Shown here piece after piece: positions 15,211-23,389 of a stretch of 64,000 nucleotides of DNA. The DNA is from Candidatus Latescibacterota bacterium. GTDB lineage: Bacteria > JAAXHH01. The position numbers were made by a program, and so were the translations under genes. The stretch is taken from assembly GCA_022821085.1 (NCBI GenBank), contig JAJEEG010000006.1, positions 1,881,330 to 1,945,329 of the forward strand. The letters are read 5' to 3'. Numbering within the stretch: the stretch's first letter is position 1; every line of letters begins with the position of its first letter. The notes under the pieces were generated by a model that made no database searches, was not told the DNA's origin, and saw only the letters and a list, made by a program, of their open reading frames with translations.

Positions 15211-16689
15211 ATGTCCAATGTAATAAAAACAAGCCGGACCCACCCGATCCGCGTCGACCCGGTACGTCCGAAGGAGGGCTACGGCCGCATCGGCGTCACC
15301 CTGTGCCCAGGCAAGAAGTATCCCTGGGGGCTTGCGGGGAACTGGGAACGCGACCTGGATCTGGACCTCGACCGGATCAGCAGGTGGGGCGCCACGGCGG
15401 TCGTCAGCCTGATCACCAGGGAGGAAATCCGGGACCTGGAGGTTCAGGACCTCTCCCGGGCGGTCGCGAACCGTCACATGGAGTGGTGGCACCTGCCGAT
15501 TCCGGACGGGCAGCCGCCAGGGCCGGAATTCGAAAAGGCCTGGGTACATGCGGGCGCGGCCATCCGGGACCGCCTGCGACTCGGCTTCGACGTGCTCGTT
15601 CATTGCAAGGGCGGCCTGGGCCGCGCGGGGACCGTCGCCGCGCGGTTGCTCGTGGAGTTCGGCGAACGACCGGACGTAGCGATTCGGAGAGTTCGAGAGG
15701 CCCGTTCCAAAAACGCCCTGGAAACGCGCGACCAGGAGCGCCACGTGCACCGGTGTGAAACGGCGGTCCCGGCGCTGCCTTCGACGACCGCGGAAAGCAT
15801 CCGGGACCGCGCGGTCGGCGCCTTCCTGGGGCTCGCGGTGGGGGACGCGGTCGGCACGACGCTCGAGTTCCGGCAACGCGACGCACAGGACCGGCTGGAA
15901 GACATGGTGGGCGGCGGTCCCTTCGATCTGGCGGCCGGCGCGTGGACCGACGACACCACGATGGCGCTGGCCCTGGCCGAAAGCCTCGCCGATTGTGGGG
16001 CACTCGACTGCCGGGACCTGATGGACCGGTTCGTCCGCTGGATGAGAAAAGGGGAATACTCCTGCACCGGCCATTGCTTCGACATCGGGAATACCACCCG
16101 CGCGGCCCTCACCCGGTATGAGCGTAACGGCGATCCGCTCGCCGGCTCCACGGACCCGCGCGCCGCGGGAAACGGCTCGCTGATGCGGCTTTCTCCCGTC
16201 GCCCTGCGCTACTGGGACGACCGCGCACTGCTCGACGCCACGGCGGCGGAACAGTCACGGACGACGCACGGGGCCGAAACCGCGGTGGACGCCTGCCGGG
16301 GTTTCGCTGCTCTGCTGGCGGATGCCATATCCGGTATGTCACGGGCGGAACTTCTCGCCCCACGACCCTTCGACGGAGCGCCGGAGATCTCCCGGATCCT
16401 GGCCGGAAGCTGGCGGGGAAAACCCCGGGAAGAGATCAGCTCGAGCGGCTACGTGGCAAGCACGATGGAAGCCGCCCTCTGGTCGGTGGCGCGCACCTCC
16501 GATTTCCGAAGTGCCGTTCTGCTCGCGGCCAACCTGGCCGACGACGCCGACACGGTCGCCGCGGTGGCGGGACAGCTCGCCGGAGCGCTATACGGCCTTG
16601 GCGGCATTCCCGACGACTGGCTCGGCCGGGTCGCCTGGAAGGATCGCCTGCTGGACGTGGCGGACCGGTTGACGAGCAGGACCGGGTGA
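15211..16689 (+). CDS. Dual-specificity phosphatase-like domain fused to ADP-ribosylglycohydrolase
   Basis: A 492-residue two-domain protein. Residues 1 to about 180 form a cyclin-dependent-kinase-inhibitor-3-like protein phosphatase with the Cx5R loop VHCKGGLGRAG (about residues 130-140) and an upstream LPIPDG general-acid loop. Residues from about 195 are a DraG-like ADP-ribosylglycohydrolase: VGAFLGLAVGDAVGTTLEF, the metal motif WTDDTTMALALAESL, GNGSLMRLSPVAL, and NLADDADTVAAVAGQLAGA, which supplies the C-terminal metal aspartates. It could remove both phosphate and ADP-ribose from targets, or the phosphatase fold may act on an ADP-ribose-derived phosphate. AAAGGAAAGCGGTTC precedes the ATG. 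There are no transmembrane segments. A 17-bp tandem repeat spans the stop codon. Confidence 0.88.
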   Translation: MSNVIKTSRTHPIRVDPVRPKEGYGRIGVTLCPGKKYPWGLAGNWERDLDLDLDRISRWGATAVVSLITREEIRDLEVQDLSRAVANRHMEWWHLPIPDGQPPGPEFEKAWVHAGAAIRDRLRLGFDVLVHCKGGLGRAGTVAARLLVEFGERPDVAIRRVREARSKNALETRDQERHVHRCETAVPALPSTTAESIRDRAVGAFLGLAVGDAVGTTLEFRQRDAQDRLEDMVGGGPFDLAAGAWTDDTTMALALAESLADCGALDCRDLMDRFVRWMRKGEYSCTGHCFDIGNTTRAALTRYERNGDPLAGSTDPRAAGNGSLMRLSPVALRYWDDRALLDATAAEQSRTTHGAETAVDACRGFAALLADAISGMSRAELLAPRPFDGAPEISRILAGSWRGKPREEISSSGYVASTMEAALWSVARTSDFRSAVLLAANLADDADTVAAVAGQLAGALYGLGGIPDDWLGRVAWKDRLLDVADRLTSRTG

Positions 16690-16711
16690 CGAGCAGGACC
16701 GGGTGACGAGC
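16671..16711 (+). repeat. 17-bp tandem repeat spanning a stop codon
   Basis: GACGAGCAGGACCGGGT occurs at 16671 and 16688 with a partial third copy (GACGAGC) at 16705. The first junction creates the TGA stop of the phosphatase/ADP-ribosylglycohydrolase gene. Confidence 0.9.
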
Positions 16712-16769
16712 CGCACAAATCGACCGCTGCCCACCCTGCGGTTCAGCCTCGAAAAGCGGTAAATTATAC

Positions 16770-16798
16770 TTGAACGGGGCGGCGTGCCGTGTTATAGT
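16770..16798 (+). promoter_or_regulatory. Sigma-70-like promoter for the PLP-enzyme cluster
   Basis: TTGAAC (16770-16775) and TATAGT (16793-16798) are separated by exactly 17 bp, each one mismatch from consensus, and lie 67 bp upstream of the DegT-family start at 16865. No other similar pair was noticed in the gap. This is a prediction from motif and spacing only. Confidence 0.55.
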
Positions 16799-16864
16799 CC
16801 TGCATCTCATTCCAAACCATACCCATTACTACAGCTTAAGCTCGATTGTTGAATCAGGACGACC

Positions 16865-18130
16865 ATGGCGGAATCCCTGGCAATCGACGGCGGAACACCG
16901 ATCCGCACGGAAAACTGGCCTCCGCTGATACCCGGTGGAGCGGTTTACGGGGAAGAAGAAAAACAGGCCGCCATCGAGGTCATCGAAGCCCGTTCGCCCT
17001 TCCGATACTACGGCATCGAGTCCCTGGGCAAGGTAGACCGGTTCGAAGCGGCCTATGCCCGGTACGTCGGCACCCGTTTCGCCCTTGCCACCCACAGCGG
17101 CAGCACGGCGCTTTCCGTGGCCCTGGCCGCTCTCGATGTAGGTCCTGGTACGGAAGTCATCATGCCGGCCTTCATGTGGATCGCCGACGTCAACGCGGTC
17201 GTGCATCTGCGCGCCGTGCCGGTCCTCGCCGACATCGACGAGACGCTGAACCTCGACCCTCGCGACATCGAACGTTGCATCACGCCCCGCACGCGGGTCA
17301 TCATCGCCGTACACATGGCCGGAACGGCCGCCGACATGCCCGCCATCCTTGAGGTGGTGGACCGGCATGGGATCCCCGTACTCGAGGACTGCTCCCAGGC
17401 CGCCGGCGCGCGCATAGGTGGGCGGCCCGTGGGGTCCATGGGCACGGCGGGTGCGACCAGCCTGCAGTACAACAAGAACTTCACCACCGGCGAAGGCGGG
17501 ATGATCACGACGGACGACGACGAGGTCTTCCGCCGGGCGGTGTGCTTCCACGACACGGGGTTCGAGCGGGATCTCGAAGGGGTGTCGACCGGGGAGGACT
17601 CGGCGTTCGAGACCTTCGGCATGGGCGTCCGCATGGACGAACTCCGCGGCGCGGTGGGCCTCGTGCAGCTGGAGAAACTGCCTTCCATCCTGCAGGGCAT
17701 GCAACGCCACCAGGTCAGGCTGCGGGAGACCCTCGGCAAGACACCGGGCATCCAGCTTCGCCGCATCGTGGATCCCGAGGGCGACAGCGGCGCGTATTTC
17801 TCCTGGATCCACGACTCGGCGGAAGCGGCGGCCAAGTTCACCGCGGCCATACGGGCGGAAGGCATCCCGGCCGGAGAGCCCCACGGGGGCATACACCAGT
17901 ACCGGTACATGTCCAACCTCTTGAACAAGGCGCCGGTGACGACCGCCGGCTGCCCCTGGACCTGCCCGTTCAATGCCGAAAGTCCGATGGAATACCGTGC
18001 CGGCATGCTGCCGCGCAGCGACGATCTGCTGGACCGGGCGCGTATCCTGCCGCTGCCCGCCCAGTTGACCGATGAAGATGTGGACGACGTGATCCGGGCG
18101 TTCCGGAAAGTCGCGCGGGCCGTCCTGTAA
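16865..18130 (+). CDS. DegT/DnrJ/EryC1/StrS-family PLP aminotransferase
   Basis: A 421-residue fold-type I PLP enzyme of the sugar aminotransferase/dehydratase family. It has the GTRFALATHSGSTALSVAL N-terminal substrate/PLP loop, PAFMWIADVNAVVHLRAVPV, VLEDCSQAAGARIGG with the Asp that contacts the PLP nitrogen, and the Schiff-base lysine K204 in LQYNKNFTTGEGG. Members transfer an amino group to nucleotide-linked keto-sugars or, in some catabolic clusters, to small keto compounds. No nucleotide-sugar genes are nearby, so the second is more likely here. AGGACGACC precedes the ATG at 16865. It leads a same-strand run of six genes up to 23130. Confidence 0.88.
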   Translation: MAESLAIDGGTPIRTENWPPLIPGGAVYGEEEKQAAIEVIEARSPFRYYGIESLGKVDRFEAAYARYVGTRFALATHSGSTALSVALAALDVGPGTEVIMPAFMWIADVNAVVHLRAVPVLADIDETLNLDPRDIERCITPRTRVIIAVHMAGTAADMPAILEVVDRHGIPVLEDCSQAAGARIGGRPVGSMGTAGATSLQYNKNFTTGEGGMITTDDDEVFRRAVCFHDTGFERDLEGVSTGEDSAFETFGMGVRMDELRGAVGLVQLEKLPSILQGMQRHQVRLRETLGKTPGIQLRRIVDPEGDSGAYFSWIHDSAEAAAKFTAAIRAEGIPAGEPHGGIHQYRYMSNLLNKAPVTTAGCPWTCPFNAESPMEYRAGMLPRSDDLLDRARILPLPAQLTDEDVDDVIRAFRKVARAVL

Positions 18131-18211
18131 GTTGATGCGGCCGGGCCGATTCGTCGCGCGGGCCGTCCTTTTTGTTTTCCTTGTACCAGTAATTGCCACG
18201 GGAGAACCCGC

Positions 18212-19399
18212 ATGAGCGAAGCTTCGACTCCGGCCGTAACCAATACGGTTCCCGCCCCGGACGACGCCTTCTGGAAGGCGATCAGACGCGACCAGTTCTA
18301 TCTCGACCGTGACGTGGCCTTTCTCCAGGGCGGCTCGGTCGGTCCGTCGCCCAAGCCGGTCGTGGACCGGGTGACCGAGGCCATCCGGGCCTTCGACAGC
18401 GATCCGCTGAAACACCAGCCGCAGTACTGGCCGATCGTCGAAGAATCAAGAGAAAAGCTGGCGAGATTCGTGGGCACGCGGCCGGAGCGTATCGCGCTGG
18501 TCCAGAACACCACCATGGCGCTCAGCGTCTTCGCCCAGGGCGTGACCTGGAAGGTGGGCGGCGAAATCCTGATGACGGACCAGGAGTACGGGGCGGTCAA
18601 CGCCTGCTTCGACTACGTGGCCGAGCGGCACGGCATGACCGTTCGCAGGGTGCATCTCCCCATGGAGATCACCGATCAGCAGCAGATCATCGACGTGTTC
18701 AAAAGCGGTCTGAACGAAAAAACGGCGGCCATGATCTTCGGCCACGTGTACTGGTCCACGGGGCTGGTGACCCCCGTGAAGGAACTGACCGAGATCGGCC
18801 GGGATCGCGGAATCTGGGTGGTCGTGGACGGCGCCCACGCCGTGAGCATGGTGCCCCTGCGTCTGGACGAATGGAATCCCCATTTCTACGCGTCGAGCCT
18901 CCACAAGTGGACGCTGTCTCCCAAGGGCACGGGCATGCTCTTCGTATCGGACGACGCCCACGACCGGGTGGAGCCGCTCATACTGGGTTCCAGCGCCCAT
19001 CCGAACCCGAATGCCAGCCGTTTCGACATGATGGGCACCCGGGACCAGACGCCCTTCATCGGCCTGGGCACGGCACTGGATTTCCAGCAGGAGATCGGCT
19101 GGGACCACATCCGGACCTACTGCCGCGGCCTGGTCGACTACATGCGGGAACGCCTCGGCCGCATCCGGGGCGTGCGCTTCCTGACGCCGCGGGATCCGGA
19201 GATGTCAGGGTTCATCACGACCTTCACCATAGAAGGCGCCGATCTCCAGAAGATCCGGCAGGAACTGTGGGACGACGAGAAGATCGAGACCGTGGCCTTT
19301 CACATCAATGACGTGCCCGTGTTCCGTATTTCCACCCACTTCTACAACAGCCGGGAGGAAATCGACCGCATGGTCCGGGCCATCGAGCAGCGACTCTAG
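18212..19399 (+). CDS. Class V aminotransferase-fold PLP enzyme (isopenicillin N epimerase-like)
   Basis: A 395-residue PLP enzyme of the aminotransferase class V group. ERIALVQNTTMALSVFAQGV is the PLP phosphate loop, VVVDGAHAVSMVPLRLDEWN holds the Asp/His pair that stacks on the cofactor, and K232 in ASSLHKWTLSPKGTGML is the Schiff-base lysine. The group includes isopenicillin N epimerase, cysteine desulfurase-like and kynureninase-like enzymes; this sequence lacks the extra active-site Cys loop of desulfurases. GGGAGAACCCGC lies before the ATG. It is 81 bp downstream of the DegT-family gene and 38 bp upstream of the next PLP gene, so it is probably in the same operon. The substrate is unknown. 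Confidence 0.85.
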   Translation: MSEASTPAVTNTVPAPDDAFWKAIRRDQFYLDRDVAFLQGGSVGPSPKPVVDRVTEAIRAFDSDPLKHQPQYWPIVEESREKLARFVGTRPERIALVQNTTMALSVFAQGVTWKVGGEILMTDQEYGAVNACFDYVAERHGMTVRRVHLPMEITDQQQIIDVFKSGLNEKTAAMIFGHVYWSTGLVTPVKELTEIGRDRGIWVVVDGAHAVSMVPLRLDEWNPHFYASSLHKWTLSPKGTGMLFVSDDAHDRVEPLILGSSAHPNPNASRFDMMGTRDQTPFIGLGTALDFQQEIGWDHIRTYCRGLVDYMRERLGRIRGVRFLTPRDPEMSGFITTFTIEGADLQKIRQELWDDEKIETVAFHINDVPVFRISTHFYNSREEIDRMVRAIEQRL

Positions 19400-19437
19400 G
19401 CGGCCACGAACTGTCCCCGACGAAAAGGACGAACGAA

Positions 19438-20493
19438 ATGAACGACGACCAGGGGTTTATTACGCGCTCCATCCACGCGGGCGAGGCGGAGAACACGTCG
19501 GCAACGCCGATCTACCAGTCAACCACGGTGGACGGCGCCTACCTCCGGGGAAGCAATCCCACCTTCACTGCTTTCGAGGAGAAGATGTGCGCCCTCGAAG
19601 GCGGAGGTCGCAGCATCGCCACGGCCTGCGGCATGGCGTCGGTCACCCAGGCCGTGATGACCCTCATCAGTGCGGGCTCCAGGATCGTCAGCCACCAGAC
19701 GACCTATGTCTGGACCCGGCGCTTCATGTCCGAAGAGTTGACACGCCTCGGGTTCGATGTCGAGATCATCGACATGCGCGATCCGAAACAGTTCGACGCG
19801 GCCCTCGAGAAACCTGCCGACGTCGTCTACTTCGAGCCGCTGGCCAATCCCACCCTGGACATCATCGACACGCCCACGGTCATCCGCAAAGCCCACGCGG
19901 CCGGCGCGAAGGTCGTGATCGACAATACCTTCCTTTCTCCCCATCTGTTCCGGCCGATGGACCACGGCGCCGACGTCGTGCTGCACAGCGCCACGAAGTA
20001 CCTCTGCGGTCACGGCGACGCCCTGGCCGGGATCATCACGACCCGCGACCCCGCGTTAGGCGAAGAAATCGTGCGCACGCGGAACACCTACGGCGGCATC
20101 CTCAGCCCGTTGAACGCCTTCCTCCTGCTCAGGGGGATCAAGACGCTGTCCATCCGGATGGACCGGCACGTCGAGAATGCCGGGGCCGTTGCGGACTTCC
20201 TGGAGTCCCACCCCCGGGTAAGGCGGACTTACTATCCAGGCCTGCCCTCCACGCCCGGTCACGAGATCGCGCGGTCGCAGTGGGCGGGATACGGCGGCAT
20301 GGTGAGCTTCGAGATCGCCGAGGGAACGATCGATCGTTTCTTAGGCCGCGTGCGCCTGTGCCGGCCCTGGGTCAGCCTTGGCGACGTGGGCTCTCTCGTC
20401 ACCGGAGATCGCGAAGGCCAGCGCGTCCGGATGTCCGTGGGACTCGAGGATACGGACGACATCATCCGGGATCTGGAACAGGCACTGGAGTAA
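19438..20493 (+). CDS. Cys/Met metabolism PLP enzyme (cystathionine gamma-synthase/methionine gamma-lyase family)
   Basis: A 351-residue trans-sulfuration enzyme. It starts with GFITRSIHAGEAENTSATPIYQST, carries the NPTFTAFEEKMCALEGG PLP loop, YFEPLANPTL, VVIDNTFLSP and the PLP lysine K187 in LHSATKYLCGHGD, and ends in a VRMSVGLED segment. At 351 residues it is shorter than the usual 380-400, mainly in the middle and C-terminal domain. Possible reactions are gamma-replacement on activated homoserine or gamma-elimination of methionine. AAAAGGACGAACGAA gives a good ribosome site. Its position between the class V enzyme and a creatininase-family amidohydrolase suggests an amino-acid salvage cluster. 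Confidence 0.88.
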   Translation: MNDDQGFITRSIHAGEAENTSATPIYQSTTVDGAYLRGSNPTFTAFEEKMCALEGGGRSIATACGMASVTQAVMTLISAGSRIVSHQTTYVWTRRFMSEELTRLGFDVEIIDMRDPKQFDAALEKPADVVYFEPLANPTLDIIDTPTVIRKAHAAGAKVVIDNTFLSPHLFRPMDHGADVVLHSATKYLCGHGDALAGIITTRDPALGEEIVRTRNTYGGILSPLNAFLLLRGIKTLSIRMDRHVENAGAVADFLESHPRVRRTYYPGLPSTPGHEIARSQWAGYGGMVSFEIAEGTIDRFLGRVRLCRPWVSLGDVGSLVTGDREGQRVRMSVGLEDTDDIIRDLEQALE

Positions 20494-20523
20494 ACTACGA
20501 ACGTACCCAACAGGAGCCGTTTC

Positions 20524-21288
20524 ATGGTGAGAAAGCGTGTTTTCATAGGAGACCTGACCCGCAAGGAGTTCAGGGAAGGAATCGAAGGCGGCACCATCCG
20601 GGCGGCCATCGTACCCACGGCCGCGACGGAGCAGCACCTGGAACACCTGGAGATGATCCACGACACGGCCAGCGTCGCCTACATGGCGGAAAACGCAGCG
20701 CTGAAGCTCTATCCCCAGGTCGTGGTCGCGTCGCCCATCGCCATCGGTGTATCGGAACACTGGATGGAGCACAAGGGCACATTGACCGTTCGCGCGGAGG
20801 TCTTCACCGAGTACGTCTACGACGTGTGCGACGCCCTCAAGCGGGGCGGCGTGACCAACATCCTCATACTGAACGGACACGGTGGCAACGTCGTCCCCAT
20901 GATGAACCGGATCGAAGAATATCGGGAACGGCTCGGCGTCAACGTGCGTTTCAATTCCTACTGGGACACCTACCAGGCCGACGTCGTCCACCAGTACATG
21001 GAAGAGAAGCGGCTACCCGGCCACGCGGACGAATACGAAACCTCCATGGCCATGGCCCTTTTTCCTCACCGGGTGCACGCCGAGGACATGGAAATGGAGA
21101 GTTCCGCGAAACTCGGGACGAAGGAAAAAGGCGAAGCGCTCGCACCCGTGGCGGTGGACGGCGTGGCTAAACTGCTCCGGAAGATGATCGCCGGGGAGGA
21201 GATCGACCTGGAACCACGCACGTTCCGGCCGGCAGGGGCCATTTCGATGCTGCGGGATCATGTGATCGAGGAGAAGTCAAATGGTTAG
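20524..21288 (+). CDS. Creatininase-family amidohydrolase
   Basis: A 254-residue metal-dependent hydrolase of the creatininase/MftE/FAPy-deformylase family. TAATEQHLEHLEMIHDT gives the first Glu/His/Asp metal ligands, PIAIGVSEHWMEHKGTLTV the second-shell His, and ILNGHGGNVVPM the family's most conserved loop. The distal Glu lies in GHADEYETSMAMAL. Family reactions open a cyclic amide or remove a formyl or amide group. AGGAGCCGTTTC precedes ATG 20524. It overlaps the following lipoprotein gene by 8 bp, showing tight coupling. Confidence 0.9.
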   Translation: MVRKRVFIGDLTRKEFREGIEGGTIRAAIVPTAATEQHLEHLEMIHDTASVAYMAENAALKLYPQVVVASPIAIGVSEHWMEHKGTLTVRAEVFTEYVYDVCDALKRGGVTNILILNGHGGNVVPMMNRIEEYRERLGVNVRFNSYWDTYQADVVHQYMEEKRLPGHADEYETSMAMALFPHRVHAEDMEMESSAKLGTKEKGEALAPVAVDGVAKLLRKMIAGEEIDLEPRTFRPAGAISMLRDHVIEEKSNG

Positions 21289-21988
21289 CGTTAGATCACG
21301 TAAGTCGACTTTGACACCCGGACCTGGTTCAATCACCCTCCCGCTGATCGCCTTTGCCACGGCGATCGGGTTGGCTGCGATGATCGGCCTGGGCGCACTG
21401 GCCGGATGCGCAGGCGACCGGGGTGAAGACCAAATGGTGACCGGTGAATCGCAAACGGAGCACGGCGGGGCCGAAAACACCGAATCAGGGTCGGACGACG
21501 GGGAAGAATCGGGAGAATCTCTGGCCCTGGACGGGACCTACGATTTCGTTCGTAAAGGTGCCCGGCTCATCCTGCGTTACGACGCCGAAAACAATGCGTT
21601 CATGGGTACCGTGCGGAATACCACGGAAAGCGCACTTAATAGCGTCAGGGTCGAAGTACATCTGTCGAACGGCACGGAACTCGGTCCCACGACGCCGGTC
21701 GATCTCGCTCCAGGCCAGTTAGTTGAGGTCTCATTGGCCGCAACGGAAGAACCGTTCACCGGCTGGACGCCTCACGCCGAAGTTGGAACAGGCGAGCACG
21801 GGAGCGGTACCGGAGGCGGTGAGGGTAGTGGAGAGCGCGGCGGTAGTGGAGAAGGTGAAGGCGAGCACGAAGGCGGTGAAGGCGGCGGCGAGCACGGCGA
21901 GAGTAGTGAAGTTGGTGAGGGAGGAGGAGAGCACGGTGGTGGAGGCGAAGGCGGTGAGAGAGGCAGTGAACATGGTTCGAGAGAATGA
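21281..21988 (+). CDS. Predicted lipoprotein with His/Glu/Gly-rich C-terminal repeat
   Basis: A 235-residue exported protein. A hydrophobic segment ends in LGALAGC, a plausible lipobox with Cys at about residue 45 and a rather long n-region. Residues 80-165 form a small beta domain of the FxLYD type (MGTVRNTTESALNSVRVEVH, then PVDLAPGQLVEVSL), known from extracytoplasmic proteins. The last 70 residues are almost only Gly, Glu, His and Ser, built from imperfect G-E-G-G-G-E-H-G units, and could bind metal ions. GAGGAGAAGTCAA lies before the ATG inside the creatininase gene. The 3' end overlaps the PhyH start by 4 bp. No specific function is assigned. Confidence 0.75.
   Translation: MVSVRSRKSTLTPGPGSITLPLIAFATAIGLAAMIGLGALAGCAGDRGEDQMVTGESQTEHGGAENTESGSDDGEESGESLALDGTYDFVRKGARLILRYDAENNAFMGTVRNTTESALNSVRVEVHLSNGTELGPTTPVDLAPGQLVEVSLAATEEPFTGWTPHAEVGTGEHGSGTGGGEGSGERGGSGEGEGEHEGGEGGGEHGESSEVGEGGGEHGGGGEGGERGSEHGSRE
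21790..21980 (+). repeat. Imperfect GGCGAG/GAGCACGG repeat coding for the His/Glu/Gly tail
   Basis: Repeating GGCGGTGAG, GGCGAGCACGG and GGAGAG blocks encode the C-terminal tail of the lipoprotein. Units vary in length (9-21 bp), always keeping frame, with His codons at irregular intervals. Confidence 0.8.
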
Positions 21989-23130
21989 CGGAAGTAGAGG
22001 GAGGTAACAGCCCAATGCAACCGGCACCAACCACTCCAGGCGTGAAGCAAGTCCCGCTCCTGACCACGGACCAGATCGCCCGGTTCAAGCGCGACGGCTT
22101 CCTCGTGCTGCCCGCCGTGCTCGACCCCGAACTGTGCCGCCAGGCCAGGGAAGCGCTGTGGGCCGCGGTGGACACACACTATCCCGCCATGAAGCGCGGC
22201 GATCCTTCCACCTGGGGGCAGTTCAACGATGAAGAGACCGGCCATCTGAACGCGAAGCGGCCCGAGATCGGCGGCGACCCCTATTTCTTTACCGAAGGCC
22301 ACCGCTTCTACGTCCGAAACGGTACCGAACCCTTCATGCTCGATCTGGCCCCCAGGGCCCTGTGGCGGGTCGCCGAGCAATTGCTTGGCAAGGGCACAGT
22401 GGTCTGGCCCGCCGGAGCGGATGACTCCGGCATGACGACCGGACCGTGCTTCATGGCCGATGACGTGGTGGGCGGGCTGGCCACCCACGGGATCAAAGAA
22501 ACCGCGCAATGGCCGGAGAAGGGATCCTTCTCCACGGAAGAGGCGCTGCGCCTGCCCAGAACGGGTCCGGTGTGGTCGACCGGGCAAGGGACGCGCGGCC
22601 TGTACTGCACCCTGCCCGGCAGCCCTTCGCCCGGTTCCGAATACCGCGGCGCCCATACGGACGGCGCATGCTACGGACGCGTCCGGTTTCAGGTCACCGC
22701 CTATATCGACGACCTGCCTCCCGGTTCCGGCGGCTTTACGGTATGGCCGGGCAGCCACCGCCGGATCTGGCGCGCGCAGTGGCAGGCCTTTCTCGAAGGC
22801 GCAAAGCATATGGACGAACACCTGGCGGGACGCAAACCCGGCTACAACGATCCGGTAATCCAGCGCATCAAGCGCGACACCCAACCCGTCGATTGCCACG
22901 GTCCCGCGGGCACGGCGGTCCTTTGGCACACCAAGATCCTGCATATCGCAGGACAGAACAGGTCGGCCGACATCATACGCCAGGCGACCATCTACGGGTT
23001 TCTCAAAACGCCGGAGTCCCTGCCGGACCCGCTCATGACGGACCCCACCAACATCGACATCTGGCGTGACTGGTCCGATGAGGTGCGGGGCGTTGATGAG
23101 CGCCGAACCATGGACGGACACGAAACATAG
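21985..23130 (+). CDS. Phytanoyl-CoA dioxygenase (PhyH)-family protein
   Basis: A 381-residue Fe(II)/2-oxoglutarate-dependent dioxygenase candidate. After the GFLVLPAVLDPELCRQAREAL N-terminal helix typical of PhyH, the facial-triad H-x-D is in RGAHTDGACYGRVRF, followed by DLPPGSGGFTVWPGSHRR and the distal His region TAVLWHTKILHIAGQN. PhyH enzymes hydroxylate lipids, halogenated compounds or small metabolites; nothing here fixes the substrate. The ATG overlaps the lipoprotein stop (ATGA), and it closes the PLP-enzyme cluster. There is no signal peptide. After its stop the sequence turns AT-rich toward the AbiE operon. Confidence 0.9.
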   Translation: MTEVEGGNSPMQPAPTTPGVKQVPLLTTDQIARFKRDGFLVLPAVLDPELCRQAREALWAAVDTHYPAMKRGDPSTWGQFNDEETGHLNAKRPEIGGDPYFFTEGHRFYVRNGTEPFMLDLAPRALWRVAEQLLGKGTVVWPAGADDSGMTTGPCFMADDVVGGLATHGIKETAQWPEKGSFSTEEALRLPRTGPVWSTGQGTRGLYCTLPGSPSPGSEYRGAHTDGACYGRVRFQVTAYIDDLPPGSGGFTVWPGSHRRIWRAQWQAFLEGAKHMDEHLAGRKPGYNDPVIQRIKRDTQPVDCHGPAGTAVLWHTKILHIAGQNRSADIIRQATIYGFLKTPESLPDPLMTDPTNIDIWRDWSDEVRGVDERRTMDGHET

Positions 23131-23319
23131 GGCGTTGTACCTGCCCTGATCCGCTGTAATCCCCAGGTCGGATCTCGCGCTTCATACCCCGATAATCCAC
23201 ACTCAGCTGCCGTCACCAGCACGCGTTTTACGATTAGCACACGCGACAGTTGGTTCGGGCACTACCTTGTTTTCATTTGAATAAGTCCTAAATAACCGAC
23301 CGGGTTTATTTCAATTGCT

Positions 23320-23353
23320 ATTTGTCAGATTATTATATATATTTCTGACAAAT
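23320..23353 (+). promoter_or_regulatory. Inverted repeat at the abiE promoter (probable AbiEi operator)
   Basis: ATTTGTCAGA (23320-23329) and TCTGACAAAT (23344-23353) are perfect 10-bp inverted arms around a 14-bp A/T-only spacer, 36 bp before the antitoxin ATG. A possible promoter, TTGCTA (23315) and TATATT (23338) with a 17-bp gap, places the -10 inside the palindrome. AbiEi-type antitoxins are known to repress their operon by binding inverted repeats, so this is the likely site. Confidence 0.6.
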
Positions 23354-23389
23354 TTTCAGTAAGAGATTACCGAAAAAGAGGGTTTAACA

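Noticed and set aside
19308-21170. 620-codon plus-strand frame across the CGS and creatininase genes
   Set aside because: Arg/Gly/His-rich out-of-frame reading of two clear genes.
21772-23121. 449-codon minus-strand frame antisense to the PhyH gene
   Set aside because: Ends in a Pro/Ser run that is the complement of the lipoprotein repeat; no motifs.
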